This document shows positions 41,165 through 51,084 of a stretch of DNA of 64,000 nt, in pieces. Within the stretch, counting starts at the first letter, position 1, and each line of letters begins with the position of its first letter. The notes under the pieces are model-generated. The model worked only from the letters and a program-made list of their open reading frames with translations, was not told where the DNA came from and did no database searches. The stretch lies in contig NZ_CP050831.1 in NCBI RefSeq assembly GCF_012113595.1, forward strand, positions 1,674,001 to 1,738,000, given 5' to 3'. A program made the translations under genes and the position numbers. The stretch comes from Bacteroides faecium (GTDB taxonomy: Bacteria; Bacteroidota; Bacteroidia; Bacteroidales; Bacteroidaceae).

Positions 41165-43171
41165 TTAATTAATGGATGCTCCATATCCTCCTGTCATCAT
41201 TTCATCAGTAAGAGTGAATACACCATTGGCATAATCAAAGGAGGTAATAGGTGAATTTTCGTGTAATGTCATTTGGTTTTTCTCACCATCAGGAATTATT
41301 TTTACTTTAGAATTGGAGTGATAATATGACCATTTACTGTCTCCAGGGCTATAGACAATATTATCTGTCACATCAATAGACGGAACTTGGGGATTCTCAT
41401 ACAAGAAGCTATATAGATAAGATGTTTTTCCTGCATCTGCCATGTAGAAAATGTTCTTATTCATATTTAAAGATGTTCCTGTTTGATATCTAAAGTAAAC
41501 ATTGGCACCTATTATATTAATAATTGTATTGTTGCTGATATTACCAACTATTTCTCCTTTAGCATCTGTTGCAGTAGTACAATTCATCATTTGCCCATTG
41601 ACTGCATTTGCAGAATACATAAGATTATTTATAAAATCAAAATTCTTGTAGCTGGCTAAGTTGGTGGCAGTTCCTAACTGGAGTAATACTGTAGCAGCCG
41701 TTAATTGGATTTTATTATTTTGAAGGCTTATATTATTAATACCATATATATTAGCGGTTTTATTATCATAATATAATGGTTTTTGTACACCACTAAAATA
41801 ACAATTGTCTATGACTAGGTTGGTGCAATTATTTTCTATGGTCAAGTCGTTGTTGGTAATGAAGCCGGCAGAAGTTGTGTTTCCTTCCATGGCTATGTGC
41901 AGGTTGAGTAAATATACACTTCCTTTTCTTGGTCTTAATGTACCATTTGCCGCTGTATTTTTGAAAGTCGGTTTTTCGTTTTCATATCTTGCCATTATTA
42001 TGAGATCATTACTGATAGCTTTTGTTCCAGTAACAGTAAATTCTTGGTTCCCACTTAAAAACAAGATTACAGGTTTAGACATGGTAGTGCTGAAATAGCT
42101 GTCTAAAACAGGCTCTGTTCCATCTAAAACTGCTATATTGGCATCTTGGTAGGTATTCTTATTTATGGTGATTCCACCAATATTGATATCCTCTCCTTCT
42201 TCGAATAATGTGTAATAGTCTCTTATAATACTCAATTTCACTTGAATCTTATCTACTGCCCAGTTGGCCCCTTTATTTACTTGTACAGTGACATCACTGC
42301 TATTGTCTGCTGTGGCACGTGTATTCAGGGTAGTCGCCTTTGTCGGGGCAGTAATAGTCAGTGTCGCTTCGTTGTTTTCATTCGCTTCACTAATAGTTGC
42401 CAACCACCCTGCCGGAGCAGTTACTATTACATTATCTCCCTTTACTTTTACAGTTGTAGAGACTATTTCACCAGCACCAATTTCCCAATATCCTTTATTC
42501 ATCCCTTCGGCAGGCTCCATGATTTCGCACAACAAATCTTTAACGATAGGTATGGAAATACTTTCAGTTTGTCCTTTCAGTTGGATAACGAAGAAATCTC
42601 CGCTTTCATCGATGCCTGCTGATTCGAAGAATGTATCGGTGCTACCTCCACCGGAAGAGCCATTGTTTACAGCAGACACTTTGTTGCCACTTTCATCAAG
42701 AACATCCTGCCAACTAGTTCCGTTGTCATAACTTACCTGCCAGTAGCTGCCATCATCCGTCAGTTGGAATTTGGGAGTTATACCATCATTGCCGGGAGTT
42801 CCGACGGCTTGTACGGGTACACCGTTTTGGGTCAGTACTTCGCCGTTTACTACCCATTGGCCTTCATCATTGACGCTGATTTCCGGATATTTTATTTCTC
42901 CTGCAGAACCTTGTGTCAATGTTACAGTTTCTCCACCGCTCAATTTTAATGTATAGGTACCGTTTTTCTGGGTAATTTCTGTAATAGTCTGTCCGCCTTC
43001 AAGTAGTCGTTTGATTGCGGTCATATTATCATTCAACAAATTAATTTGTGCTTCCAGAGACTCCACGCGACCTTTCAGATTGTCAACATCGTCTCTCAAA
43101 TCGTCTGTATTGCAAGCTGCCAATGTGAACAGTGCAAATGCGGTTAACAAGAATGATTTAAAGTAATTCAT
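41165..43171 (-). CDS. Surface glycan-binding lipoprotein, DUF4988/DUF4957-like
   Basis: The 668-aa protein has a lipoprotein signal (lipobox TLAAC). The N-terminal module is nearly the same in layout as that of the PL29-like neighbour: NTDDLRDDVDNLKGRVESLE coiled coil, then GETVTLTQGS and GTPGNDGITPKFQLTDDGSYW. A beta-sandwich (about 215-330) follows, then a beta-helix-like region with many short strands (NLVIDNCYFSGV, NISLQNNKIQL) resembling DUF4957/DUF5123. No catalytic motif is seen. It is probably a surface glycan-binding protein of the locus, in the BT3329 position. It is the fourth gene of the operon. Confidence 0.72.
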   Translation of the reverse strand: MNYFKSFLLTAFALFTLAACNTDDLRDDVDNLKGRVESLEAQINLLNDNMTAIKRLLEGGQTITEITQKNGTYTLKLSGGETVTLTQGSAGEIKYPEISVNDEGQWVVNGEVLTQNGVPVQAVGTPGNDGITPKFQLTDDGSYWQVSYDNGTSWQDVLDESGNKVSAVNNGSSGGGSTDTFFESAGIDESGDFFVIQLKGQTESISIPIVKDLLCEIMEPAEGMNKGYWEIGAGEIVSTTVKVKGDNVIVTAPAGWLATISEANENNEATLTITAPTKATTLNTRATADNSSDVTVQVNKGANWAVDKIQVKLSIIRDYYTLFEEGEDINIGGITINKNTYQDANIAVLDGTEPVLDSYFSTTMSKPVILFLSGNQEFTVTGTKAISNDLIIMARYENEKPTFKNTAANGTLRPRKGSVYLLNLHIAMEGNTTSAGFITNNDLTIENNCTNLVIDNCYFSGVQKPLYYDNKTANIYGINNISLQNNKIQLTAATVLLQLGTATNLASYKNFDFINNLMYSANAVNGQMMNCTTATDAKGEIVGNISNNTIINIIGANVYFRYQTGTSLNMNKNIFYMADAGKTSYLYSFLYENPQVPSIDVTDNIVYSPGDSKWSYYHSNSKVKIIPDGEKNQMTLHENSPITSFDYANGVFTLTDEMMTGGYGASIN

Positions 43172-43211
43172 AGATATATGTATTAATTGTTTTCTTATTG
43201 TTGTTATTAAA

Positions 43212-44258
43212 TTATTCCACTACGTTGACTACGAAATTATAGGTAGTCGTTGATGAATGGTCAATATTGGCATTCCGTGCAAGGAAAGTTGCATTATAGA
43301 TACCAACCTTGTCATAGGTATACGTATAAGAGTCAAGGCTTTGGGTGATGTCTTTCACTTTAGTTCCCTGATCCGGTTCGCATGAGTTGATAGTAAGAGG
43401 GTCGGATACGAGCCAGCTATATTTCAGAGGATTTCCTGCAGACGATGAGTGCAAGTAGAATGTTTCGGTTCCGATACCCTGCAAATTCCAGATTCCTGAA
43501 GTTCCTCCGCTTACCGTACCATATTCACGGTCGGTAGTCATCGTCGCCTGGTCGGGCAGGTTACATCTGTTTTTCATGTTTACTGGTGTCAGTCCGAAAG
43601 AACTTGCACCGAACTTCAGGCTGGAACCATTGTTCAGTTCATTGGTGAGATGCATCTGGGTGAAATACAGACGTGATTGAACCGCTGTGTTTTTCACTCC
43701 TTTATAACGTATGGCAATTGTAACTCTTTTATTGAGGTATTGCGTCATGTCGAATGTATAAGTTTGTGATGCAGCCTGACCTGTTTTCGTCGGAAAGGCA
43801 TAACCTAGTTCCTCGTTGGGGATCATTGATTGCCAGATACCATCATTCTCATATTGTTCCACTAACAAGGAGTCCGCCACGAAATTGTCTTTATATAATC
43901 CGGTGAACTCATCGGATATATAAATTCTGCTGTCCACCATATCAGTTGTCCCATATTCGTAGTATAACGTGATGGTTAGCGATGATGATTTGATTTGTGA
44001 CGGATCAATGGTTTGACGTTCTCTATATTGATATTTATATCCCTCTTCTCCGCTGAAGAATGTAAGGAAGTCCGGATCACCGGCAATGTTGAAGTTGACA
44101 GGAGTTCCTTTCTTTACAGTGATGATATGTCCGTCGAAGCTCACATTTTCATTGGTATTTACAGTCACGTCCAATGCGACATCTTCGTCCAGTCCGTCAT
44201 TACATGCCCCGAAAAAGAGGCTTATTGCACAGATGGCTATGAGTTTATATGCTTTCAT
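43212..44258 (-). CDS. Surface glycan-binding lipoprotein, DUF5017-like
   Basis: The product is 348 aa from ATG 44258 (MKAYKLIAICAISLFFGAC), which puts the lipobox at the correct distance. The frame from 44297 would overlap the susD end by 7 nt and lack a signal peptide. The beta-rich protein with VNFNIAGDPDFLTFFSGEEGYKY matches the DUF5017/PKD-like fold of the SGBP encoded just after susD in many Bacteroides loci. It corresponds to BT3330 by position. It should capture glycosaminoglycan chains at the surface for the SusCD transporter. Confidence 0.78.
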   Translation of the reverse strand: MKAYKLIAICAISLFFGACNDGLDEDVALDVTVNTNENVSFDGHIITVKKGTPVNFNIAGDPDFLTFFSGEEGYKYQYRERQTIDPSQIKSSSLTITLYYEYGTTDMVDSRIYISDEFTGLYKDNFVADSLLVEQYENDGIWQSMIPNEELGYAFPTKTGQAASQTYTFDMTQYLNKRVTIAIRYKGVKNTAVQSRLYFTQMHLTNELNNGSSLKFGASSFGLTPVNMKNRCNLPDQATMTTDREYGTVSGGTSGIWNLQGIGTETFYLHSSSAGNPLKYSWLVSDPLTINSCEPDQGTKVKDITQSLDSYTYTYDKVGIYNATFLARNANIDHSSTTTYNFVVNVVE

Positions 44259-44290
44259 AATCTGTTGTTTTTTACTGATGAATACTTTGT

Positions 44291-46006
44291 TTACCAATTC
44301 GGATTGTTTTGTGTAATGTACTTGTTGGTACTCATTTCAGCATCCGGAATGGGGAAATAGTTGTACGTTGAGGATACTTGGAAATAGGTATATACGTTAG
44401 TTGGTCCTAAGTTCCAGTTTTCTCCGGATTGTGCGGCCGGTACCAATTCTTGCATGTTCTTGACAAACTCTCCCCAACGGATAAGGTCAAAACGCCGGGT
44501 ATATTCGAAGCATAATTCCATACCCCGTTCGTCTTTTACTGCTTGACGGAATTCCGTCTGCGACATATTCTTCGGTAGGTCATCCAGTCCTGCACGATCT
44601 CTGACATCATTGATACAAGTATATGCAAGGTCTGTCGGCCCATTATTTGCTTCATTTTCCGCTTCTGCAATCATCAATAGTACATCTGCATAACGCAATA
44701 CAGGGAAGTTGATGGATGTAAAGTTCTTGTCTTTTTTATCAGCTTCGTATTCGCGGCGATATTTTCCACACATACGGCTATAATTGGTAGTCTCCTTGTT
44801 TTTTTCAATATCACCATTGTATTGGTAAGATTTCGGACCATATTGCGTCATTACTTGCGCTAGTTTTCCCATTTCAAATTCACGATGCGTCACTCCGGTA
44901 TTCTTTCCGCCTGATTCCTTATATTCAAAAGGAGTGATGCTCCAGTTGAAACGGTTGATGTCTCCGTTCTTTGCATACAGATTATACAATTTTGGGGTAC
45001 TGTAAATAAAAGCATACGAATATCCTGGATCAGCCTTTCCTTTTATACTGCTTTTAGATGAAAGGTCGGGACCGGCTAGACCGATAAGATTACCTATACG
45101 GCCTTCCGCTTGTGTGTCAGATGTATTGTTACCGGCAAATTCAATTTCCCAGATACTTTCATTGGCGGTCGTATTATACTGGTTGGAGCATAAGTCTATG
45201 AAGAAATCCCAGTAGTTATTTGCTAATCCGTGTCCTTCCGCTGTCACTTTCTGAGCATAGAAACTGGCTTTTTCAAAATAATCTTTGGCTTCTGCCTGAT
45301 TGGCAGCACGGTTTTCACGGAAATGTTCTCCGGCACGGAAGAGATAAACACGTGCCAATATTCCCCATGCAGTAGATTTTGAGATACGTCCGGGTAAATA
45401 GGATAGTTCGGCAGCTGATTTCAGTCCATTCTCAGCAGCGTCTGCCATTTCATTAATAATGAAATCATAGATTTCCTGCTTGTCTGTCCGCGGTGCATCA
45501 AGGTTCTTCACATCTTGGGTAGAAGCTGTTTTAAATGGTACGTCGCCCCAGCACTCTACAAGATTGAAATAATAGAAAGCGCGAAGAAAACGGGCTTCGG
45601 CAATGTATTGTTCTTTCACGCCCGTAGAAAAACCTTCTACTTTGCCAATATTCTCTAAAAAGATATTTGCGCGATTGACACCGGCATAAAGTAAATACCA
45701 GAAGTTGGTGACTGCGTTATCACTGGTAGTGGCGTTATTACAAATCAGACCGGTGGAGGCGGGGCCACGTCCGCTACCGCCGTAATGAGACAAATCATCT
45801 CCTGCAACAAGATACATATAATCACCGCCATAAAAGGTTGGTTGGGAAAGAATAGCATAAGTACCTGTCAAGAAAGAGGAGGCTTCCTCGGGAGTTTTGA
45901 AATAATCATCCAAAGTCAGCTCGGTCGGTTCTTTATCCAAAAAGTCGCAAGATACAGTAAGGAGACTTGCGAGTAAAACTATGATTGATATTCTTAGTAT
46001 TTTCAT
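44291..46006 (-). CDS. susD: SusD/RagB-family glycan-binding lipoprotein
   Basis: The 571-aa protein has a lipoprotein signal (lipobox LTVSC) followed by the typical DFLDKEPTELTLDDYFKTPEEA. The helical TPR-like scaffold (YIAEARFLRAFYYFNLVECWGDVPF) and the C-terminal signature FDLIRWGEF and YFPIPDAEMSTN are those of SusD proteins. It forms the lid of the SusC transporter and binds oligosaccharides at the cell surface. It lies 37 bp after the susC gene. The symbol is generic; the locus counterpart is BT3331 by recall. Confidence 0.95.
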   Translation of the reverse strand: MKILRISIIVLLASLLTVSCDFLDKEPTELTLDDYFKTPEEASSFLTGTYAILSQPTFYGGDYMYLVAGDDLSHYGGSGRGPASTGLICNNATTSDNAVTNFWYLLYAGVNRANIFLENIGKVEGFSTGVKEQYIAEARFLRAFYYFNLVECWGDVPFKTASTQDVKNLDAPRTDKQEIYDFIINEMADAAENGLKSAAELSYLPGRISKSTAWGILARVYLFRAGEHFRENRAANQAEAKDYFEKASFYAQKVTAEGHGLANNYWDFFIDLCSNQYNTTANESIWEIEFAGNNTSDTQAEGRIGNLIGLAGPDLSSKSSIKGKADPGYSYAFIYSTPKLYNLYAKNGDINRFNWSITPFEYKESGGKNTGVTHREFEMGKLAQVMTQYGPKSYQYNGDIEKNKETTNYSRMCGKYRREYEADKKDKNFTSINFPVLRYADVLLMIAEAENEANNGPTDLAYTCINDVRDRAGLDDLPKNMSQTEFRQAVKDERGMELCFEYTRRFDLIRWGEFVKNMQELVPAAQSGENWNLGPTNVYTYFQVSSTYNYFPIPDAEMSTNKYITQNNPNW

Positions 46007-46043
46007 GTGATGAATTTTAAATGTTGAATGATAACATATAAGT

Positions 46044-49000
46044 TTAGAATCCTAAACTGACACCGAAGCTGACGGAATAAGCTCTCGGATAAGATGAATA
46101 ATCCAATCCCGGTGTCAAGGCGCTGTTACGAACAGATACTTCGGGATCGTAGCCGGAATAGCCTGTCCATGTCCAGAGATTCTGTGCGGCAACGTAGATA
46201 CGTGCTTTATCTATTTTCCATTTTTTCGTCATTTGGCTGGGGAAGGTGTATCCTATCGTTACATTTTTCAGACGCAAGAATGAACCGTCTTCAATGATGC
46301 GTGAAGAAATAACACGGTTGGAAGAAGAATTCGTTGCGGCAGGAATGTCACTGGTCGGATTGTCTGCTGTCCAACGGTTGGCGTAGCTGGCGTATTGGTT
46401 CAATTCGCGTGAACGGTTGTTGGAACTTTCAAAGAACAGGCGGTTGGCGTTCATGATGTCATTTCCATATGACCATTGGAAGAAGATGCTCAAATCAATT
46501 CCTTTATAAGTAAAGTCATTGGTCAATCCTCCTGTATGTATTGGAAGCCCGCGTCCTATAATGGTACGGTCATTAGAATCTATTACACCGTCACCGTTCA
46601 GGTCGGCATATTTCGGCATACCCGGTTGTGTGTTATTCTCAGTCGAGAAATGGGGGACACTGGACTTCAGACTGTATGAATTTCCTGATTTGTTGAAATC
46701 ATCGTATTTATATGTGCCTTCGTAAACGTAACCGTACATAAGTCCCATCGGTAAACCAATTTTGGCAATATAACTGGATTGCCCGTTGTAGTTCTGGTCG
46801 AATTGTACGGCAGTCATCAATGCTGTTTGGTTTTCGGACAATGCCAGTACCTTATTCTTATTGAAAGAGATGTTGAAATTGGATGACCATTGGAAATCAC
46901 GTGTCTTGATATTTAATGTGTTCAAACTGAGTTCCAAACCGTCATTACGTACTTTTCCGATATTCTTCGTGGCATTATAGAAGCCGGAAGAGTAAGGAAG
47001 TTGGGCGGCAAGTAATAAGTCGCGTGTGTTTTTTCGATAAATATCCATCGTAACACCGATTCTTTCGTTAAAGAATGAGAGGTCGAGTCCTAAGTTCCAT
47101 TGTTCGGTCGTTTCCCATTTCAGATTTTTGTTTTGCAACGAAACAGGAACAGTTCCGGCATTGGTCGCATCGTTTTCAAATGGATATACACCGCTGGGTA
47201 TTGAATTGGTAGGGCTATAAGAACCGACTCTGGATTTTAGAACGGATAGTAGTTGATAATAGTCATATTCACCAATGCGGTTATTTCCCGTGAGTCCCCA
47301 ACTTAAGCGCAACTTTCCATTTGATAAGATGTTTTTGATTGGTTTCATGAATTTTTCTTCAGTGAAAGTCCAGGCCAATGATGCAGAAGGAAAGTATCCG
47401 TATCTGTTATCCTTGTTGAATTTAGAAGAACCGTCTACACGGAACGAAGCAGTCGCATAATATTTGGATTGATAATTGTAGTTAATGCGTCCCAAATAAG
47501 AAAGCATCGACCATGATGATTTGGCGGAACTGCTTGTACTTGCTTGTCCTTCGCTCATTCCTGCCATACCGAGTGATTCGTTGGGAATATGGGTGGTGCG
47601 GAAAGCATAAGCTTCATAATCTGAGTTTTGGAAGGTGATACCAGCCAAAGCATTGATAAAATGTTTCTTCTTGATGTTGGTCTGGTAAGTCACTGTGTTT
47701 TCGTTCAACCAAGTTAAGCGTTCTGAACGGGTCACTTGTGCATTCACCTTGTCGGTAGAGGTCGGGCCGCCATAACGGGTCTTTGAATTGTTGAACTGGT
47801 CATTTTTACGGGCATCATAAGTGTATCCGGCAGAGACTTTGACTTTCAGCCCCTTGATGACTTCATATTCGGCAAAACCGTTCATTTGAAGATTATTGAT
47901 ATAATTCTTCCGATATTCGTTTTTGAGTGAAAGAATAGGATTGAAACGATAGTCGTTACTTGAGTCTACTGCATTATCTGTTGCGCTATCCATCAAAAAA
48001 CTTAATGGAGTGTCGGGAGAGGTTACGGGACGATATCCCCAAACACTGTAGAACAAGTTGTTCATACCACTGTAAGATGTTGCGGAAGGGGTGCTCCCTG
48101 TCTGGATGGAACGTGAATAATTGGTTGTCAGGCTCATGTTCAATTTGCCACGGCGTACTACTGTGTTCATACGTCCCTGCATACGTTTATATCCGGTTTC
48201 CAATAATGTACCATCTTGGTCGTAGTAAGATAGGGAAGCATTATAGCGTACTCCTTCCGTACCACCTGTCAGTCGTAGAGTGTGACTTTGCTGCCAAGCG
48301 GTTTGGAAAATTTCATCTTGCCAGTTGTATTGGTCAATATTCCGGTAATCTTCCAATGTCCATTGTTTACCTTCATAATTCATAAGATAAGAACCGGCAA
48401 CCACTGTCGGATACATTTCATTTTGTAATTTGACAAACTCATAAGCATCCATCATTGGAATAGTGCGAGTGATGTGCTGCACACCGAAACTACCGTCATA
48501 TGTCAATTGTGCCCGTCCCACTTTTCCTTTTTTGGTAGTCACAATTACGACTCCGTTGGCACCGCGTGCTCCGTAGATTGCTGTAGCTGAAGCATCTTTC
48601 AGAAAATCAATAGATTCGATGTCCGAAGGATTCAGAGTACTGGAAGCGGAAGTGTCTTCCACCGGGAAGCCGTCGATTACGAATAAAGGTGAGTTTTCCT
48701 GTGTTAATGAGTTGTTGCCACGGATGACTATGTTCATTGTACCACCGGGCATACCTTCACCGGATGTGACATTTACACCGGCAATACGTCCTCCCAAGGC
48801 CTGGTCGAATGAGGCAACCGGGGCAGTGAGGACATCATTCATGTTGGCTTTGGCTACAGAACCTGTCAGATCTCGTTTGCGCACTTCCTGATAACCTACA
48901 ACTACCACTTCATCCAATGTTTTGGTATCTTCCTTTAAAGTGATAACCATTGGCTTCTGTGTATCTACTTTCTGTTCAACAGTAACATAACCGATGAAAG

Positions 49001-49241
49001 AAATGACTAATGTCGCATTCTTATTAGCCACATTAAATGCAAATTTTCCGTCAAGGTCGGTAATAGTTCCTTGTGAAGTACCTTTTACCTGAACGCTGGC
49101 GCCCGGCACTCCTTCTCCTAAATTATCCTTCACCGTACCTTTTACAAGTACCTGTGCAAGTACAAAAGAAACAGAAAATAAGATCAATCCGAGTGAGGAG
49201 AGAATCCTTTTTCCAGTTTGAGTGGATAAATGTTTTTCCAT
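46044..49241 (-). CDS. susC: SusC/RagA-family TonB-dependent transporter
   Basis: The 1065-aa outer-membrane protein imports glycosaminoglycan oligosaccharides using TonB energy. After the signal peptide comes a CarboxypepD_reg-like domain (VKGTVKDNLGEGVPGASVQVKG, given here in part: about 33-115). The TonB box LDEVVVVGY is at about 110, the plug has the SPLFVIDGFP and DIESIDFLKDASATAIYG motifs, and a 22-strand barrel ends in VSFGVSLGF. The length is usual for SusC. It is first in the operon SusC-SusD-SGBP-lipoprotein-lyase and has an exact -7 element at 49280-49287. Its expression is probably switched on by the hybrid regulator encoded upstream. Confidence 0.95.
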   Translation of the reverse strand: MEKHLSTQTGKRILSSLGLILFSVSFVLAQVLVKGTVKDNLGEGVPGASVQVKGTSQGTITDLDGKFAFNVANKNATLVISFIGYVTVEQKVDTQKPMVITLKEDTKTLDEVVVVGYQEVRKRDLTGSVAKANMNDVLTAPVASFDQALGGRIAGVNVTSGEGMPGGTMNIVIRGNNSLTQENSPLFVIDGFPVEDTSASSTLNPSDIESIDFLKDASATAIYGARGANGVVIVTTKKGKVGRAQLTYDGSFGVQHITRTIPMMDAYEFVKLQNEMYPTVVAGSYLMNYEGKQWTLEDYRNIDQYNWQDEIFQTAWQQSHTLRLTGGTEGVRYNASLSYYDQDGTLLETGYKRMQGRMNTVVRRGKLNMSLTTNYSRSIQTGSTPSATSYSGMNNLFYSVWGYRPVTSPDTPLSFLMDSATDNAVDSSNDYRFNPILSLKNEYRKNYINNLQMNGFAEYEVIKGLKVKVSAGYTYDARKNDQFNNSKTRYGGPTSTDKVNAQVTRSERLTWLNENTVTYQTNIKKKHFINALAGITFQNSDYEAYAFRTTHIPNESLGMAGMSEGQASTSSSAKSSWSMLSYLGRINYNYQSKYYATASFRVDGSSKFNKDNRYGYFPSASLAWTFTEEKFMKPIKNILSNGKLRLSWGLTGNNRIGEYDYYQLLSVLKSRVGSYSPTNSIPSGVYPFENDATNAGTVPVSLQNKNLKWETTEQWNLGLDLSFFNERIGVTMDIYRKNTRDLLLAAQLPYSSGFYNATKNIGKVRNDGLELSLNTLNIKTRDFQWSSNFNISFNKNKVLALSENQTALMTAVQFDQNYNGQSSYIAKIGLPMGLMYGYVYEGTYKYDDFNKSGNSYSLKSSVPHFSTENNTQPGMPKYADLNGDGVIDSNDRTIIGRGLPIHTGGLTNDFTYKGIDLSIFFQWSYGNDIMNANRLFFESSNNRSRELNQYASYANRWTADNPTSDIPAATNSSSNRVISSRIIEDGSFLRLKNVTIGYTFPSQMTKKWKIDKARIYVAAQNLWTWTGYSGYDPEVSVRNSALTPGLDYSSYPRAYSVSFGVSLGF

Positions 49242-49279
49242 ATATTAAAAATTAAGTGATTTTATTGAATCTACGGTTG

Positions 49280-49287
49280 CAAATATA
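49280..49287 (-). promoter_or_regulatory. susC operon promoter (-7)
   Basis: The - strand reads TATATTTG, an exact -7 match, 38 bp before the susC ATG. The -33 position lacks TTTG, as expected for an activator-dependent promoter. Confidence 0.55.
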
Positions 49288-49365
49288 GGTTGATTGAAAT
49301 ATCTCATATGGATAGAATTATTCAAGAATGGTGCAAAATCATACAATTCTTCTGTTCTCATATTT

Positions 49366-50901
49366 TTATTTCTCTTTTACGGTTTCCAGTAATGCAGACA
49401 GCTCTTTTACGATATCAGTATGCTGTGCGGCTACGTTCGTTTTCTCCGATGGATCGGATGATAAATCGTAGAGTTGCGGTTGTTTGTCGTTGCCCAGCTC
49501 CATTTTCGTCCAGAACTCGATAGCAGGTTTGTCGCTTGGTTCGATGTACTTCCATTGACCTTTCACGATGGCGAGCGTATTGTTCAAGTTCTGTTGGACG
49601 ATATGGTCACGGTCTGTATTGCTTTTGCCTAAAAGCACGTTCAGGTGTTCCTGGCTGTCGGGTGCCGCTCCTTTGTGCAGAGGTTGGTTCAAGAGAGAGG
49701 CAAGCGATGCGTATACGTCAATTTGAGAGAAAAGAGCCTGTTGCTTGTTCGGTTTCACTTTGGCGGGCCAGCGTACGATGAAAGGAATGCGTGTGCCTGC
49801 TTCGTAAGCACTGTACTTGCCGCCACGGTAGATTCCCATCGGGGTATGTCCGTTGAGCAGTTCGTAGGCATGGTCTTGGTAGCCGTCGTCAATAACAGGA
49901 CCGTTGTCGCTGGTAAAGATAAGGATCGTGTTGTCGGCGATGTTGAGGCTGTCCAGCGTGTGCATGATTTCTCCGATGGTCCAGTCCAGTTGCAGGATTA
50001 CGTCGCCACGGGTTCCGAGTCCGCTCTTTCCGGCGAAGCGCGGGTGGGGGATACGGGGGACATGTACGTCTTGTGTACCCATATATAAAAAGAAAGGATC
50101 TTCCTGATGGGAAGCAATGAAATTCTTTGCTTTATCGGTGATGATGTCGGCAATATCCTCATCCTTCCAGAGGGCGGACTTCCCGCCGGTCATCCAGCCG
50201 ATACGTGGGATACCGTTGATAATGGTGTTATTATGTCCCTGGCTGGGTTTCAGTGTCACAAGTTCCGGATTTTCCTCTCCTGTGGGCCAGTCGCCTACCT
50301 TATGGTCGTAGCTTACGGTGATAGGGTCGTTAGGGTCAAGACCTACTACACGTCCGTTTTCTACAAAAACACAAGGAACACGGTCTACGGTTGCAGGGAT
50401 GATAAATTCATAGTCGAAGCCGATGCTTTGTGCGTTCGGGCTGATTTGGCTGTTGAAGTCAGTGCCGCCTTTCGGGCCAAGTCCCAAATGCCATTTGCCG
50501 ACTGCACCCGTAGCATATCCGGCATCTTTCAACATATCGGCCATTGTGACGCAAGCTGTGTCGATAATTAATTCCGAGTTTCCGGGAGCAATGCCGGTGT
50601 TCTCCTGTCTCCAGGGATACATGCCGGTCAAAAGTCCGAAGCGGGAAGGGGTGCTGGTGGCTGAGGTGGCGTATGCATTGGTGAACTGCACTCCCTGTCC
50701 TGCCAACCGGTCAATGTTAGGAGTGCTTACTTTAGTTGCTCCGTAACAGCTCAGGTCGCCGATACCGAGGTCGTCTGCGAATATATAAATAATGTTGGGC
50801 TTTTGACCGTTTTGTCCATTGCTCTTTTGAGTTGCGTGGTTGCATCCGGTCAGCATAGCGATGCCGGGCAATAATGGAAGTAGGCGTGAAACGTTTCTCA
50901 T
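49366..50901 (-). CDS. Serine-type S1 family sulfatase
   Basis: The 511-aa protein has a lipoprotein-like signal (lipobox AMLTGC). It contains the alkaline-phosphatase-fold sulfatase domain: PNIIYIFADDLGIGDLSCYG with metal-binding Asp pair, and SATSTPSRFGLLTGMYPWR. The formylglycine site is S-T-P-S-R, so the residue to be modified is Ser and needs the radical-SAM anSME maturase. ILIFTSDNGPV and the later Lys/His residues complete the site. It should remove sulfate from glycosaminoglycan fragments. Its place matches BT3333, linked by recall to GalNAc sulfate removal. Whether it acts at O-6 or elsewhere cannot be read here. It has its own promoter. Confidence 0.92.
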   Translation of the reverse strand: MRNVSRLLPLLPGIAMLTGCNHATQKSNGQNGQKPNIIYIFADDLGIGDLSCYGATKVSTPNIDRLAGQGVQFTNAYATSATSTPSRFGLLTGMYPWRQENTGIAPGNSELIIDTACVTMADMLKDAGYATGAVGKWHLGLGPKGGTDFNSQISPNAQSIGFDYEFIIPATVDRVPCVFVENGRVVGLDPNDPITVSYDHKVGDWPTGEENPELVTLKPSQGHNNTIINGIPRIGWMTGGKSALWKDEDIADIITDKAKNFIASHQEDPFFLYMGTQDVHVPRIPHPRFAGKSGLGTRGDVILQLDWTIGEIMHTLDSLNIADNTILIFTSDNGPVIDDGYQDHAYELLNGHTPMGIYRGGKYSAYEAGTRIPFIVRWPAKVKPNKQQALFSQIDVYASLASLLNQPLHKGAAPDSQEHLNVLLGKSNTDRDHIVQQNLNNTLAIVKGQWKYIEPSDKPAIEFWTKMELGNDKQPQLYDLSSDPSEKTNVAAQHTDIVKELSALLETVKEK

Positions 50902-50934
50902 AATGCTGTTTTTTAGGGGATGATGTTAGATGCA

Positions 50935-50942
50935 CAAAGATA
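50935..50942 (-). promoter_or_regulatory. Sulfatase gene promoter (-7)
   Basis: The - strand reads TATCTTTG, an exact -7 match, 33 bp before the ATG. Confidence 0.5.
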
Positions 50943-50997
50943 ACCGGTTGGACAAATATGAATGAGTAGTAACGTACAAGTGAAGTACAAAATAGTA

Positions 50998-51041
50998 CAC
51001 TGCTGTGCCAAGAGGGTAACATTTCTTTTGGCACAACAGTG
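50998..51041 (-). terminator. Hairpin after the hybrid sensor gene
   Basis: CACTGCTGTGCCAA and TTGGCACAACAGTG pair over 13 of 14 positions with one C/A mismatch. On the - strand it follows the sensor gene stop at 51085. The T tract is weak. Confidence 0.55.
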
Positions 51042-51084
51042 TTTATTCGATACAGATTTTTCTGATGATAGATAATAATTGAGA

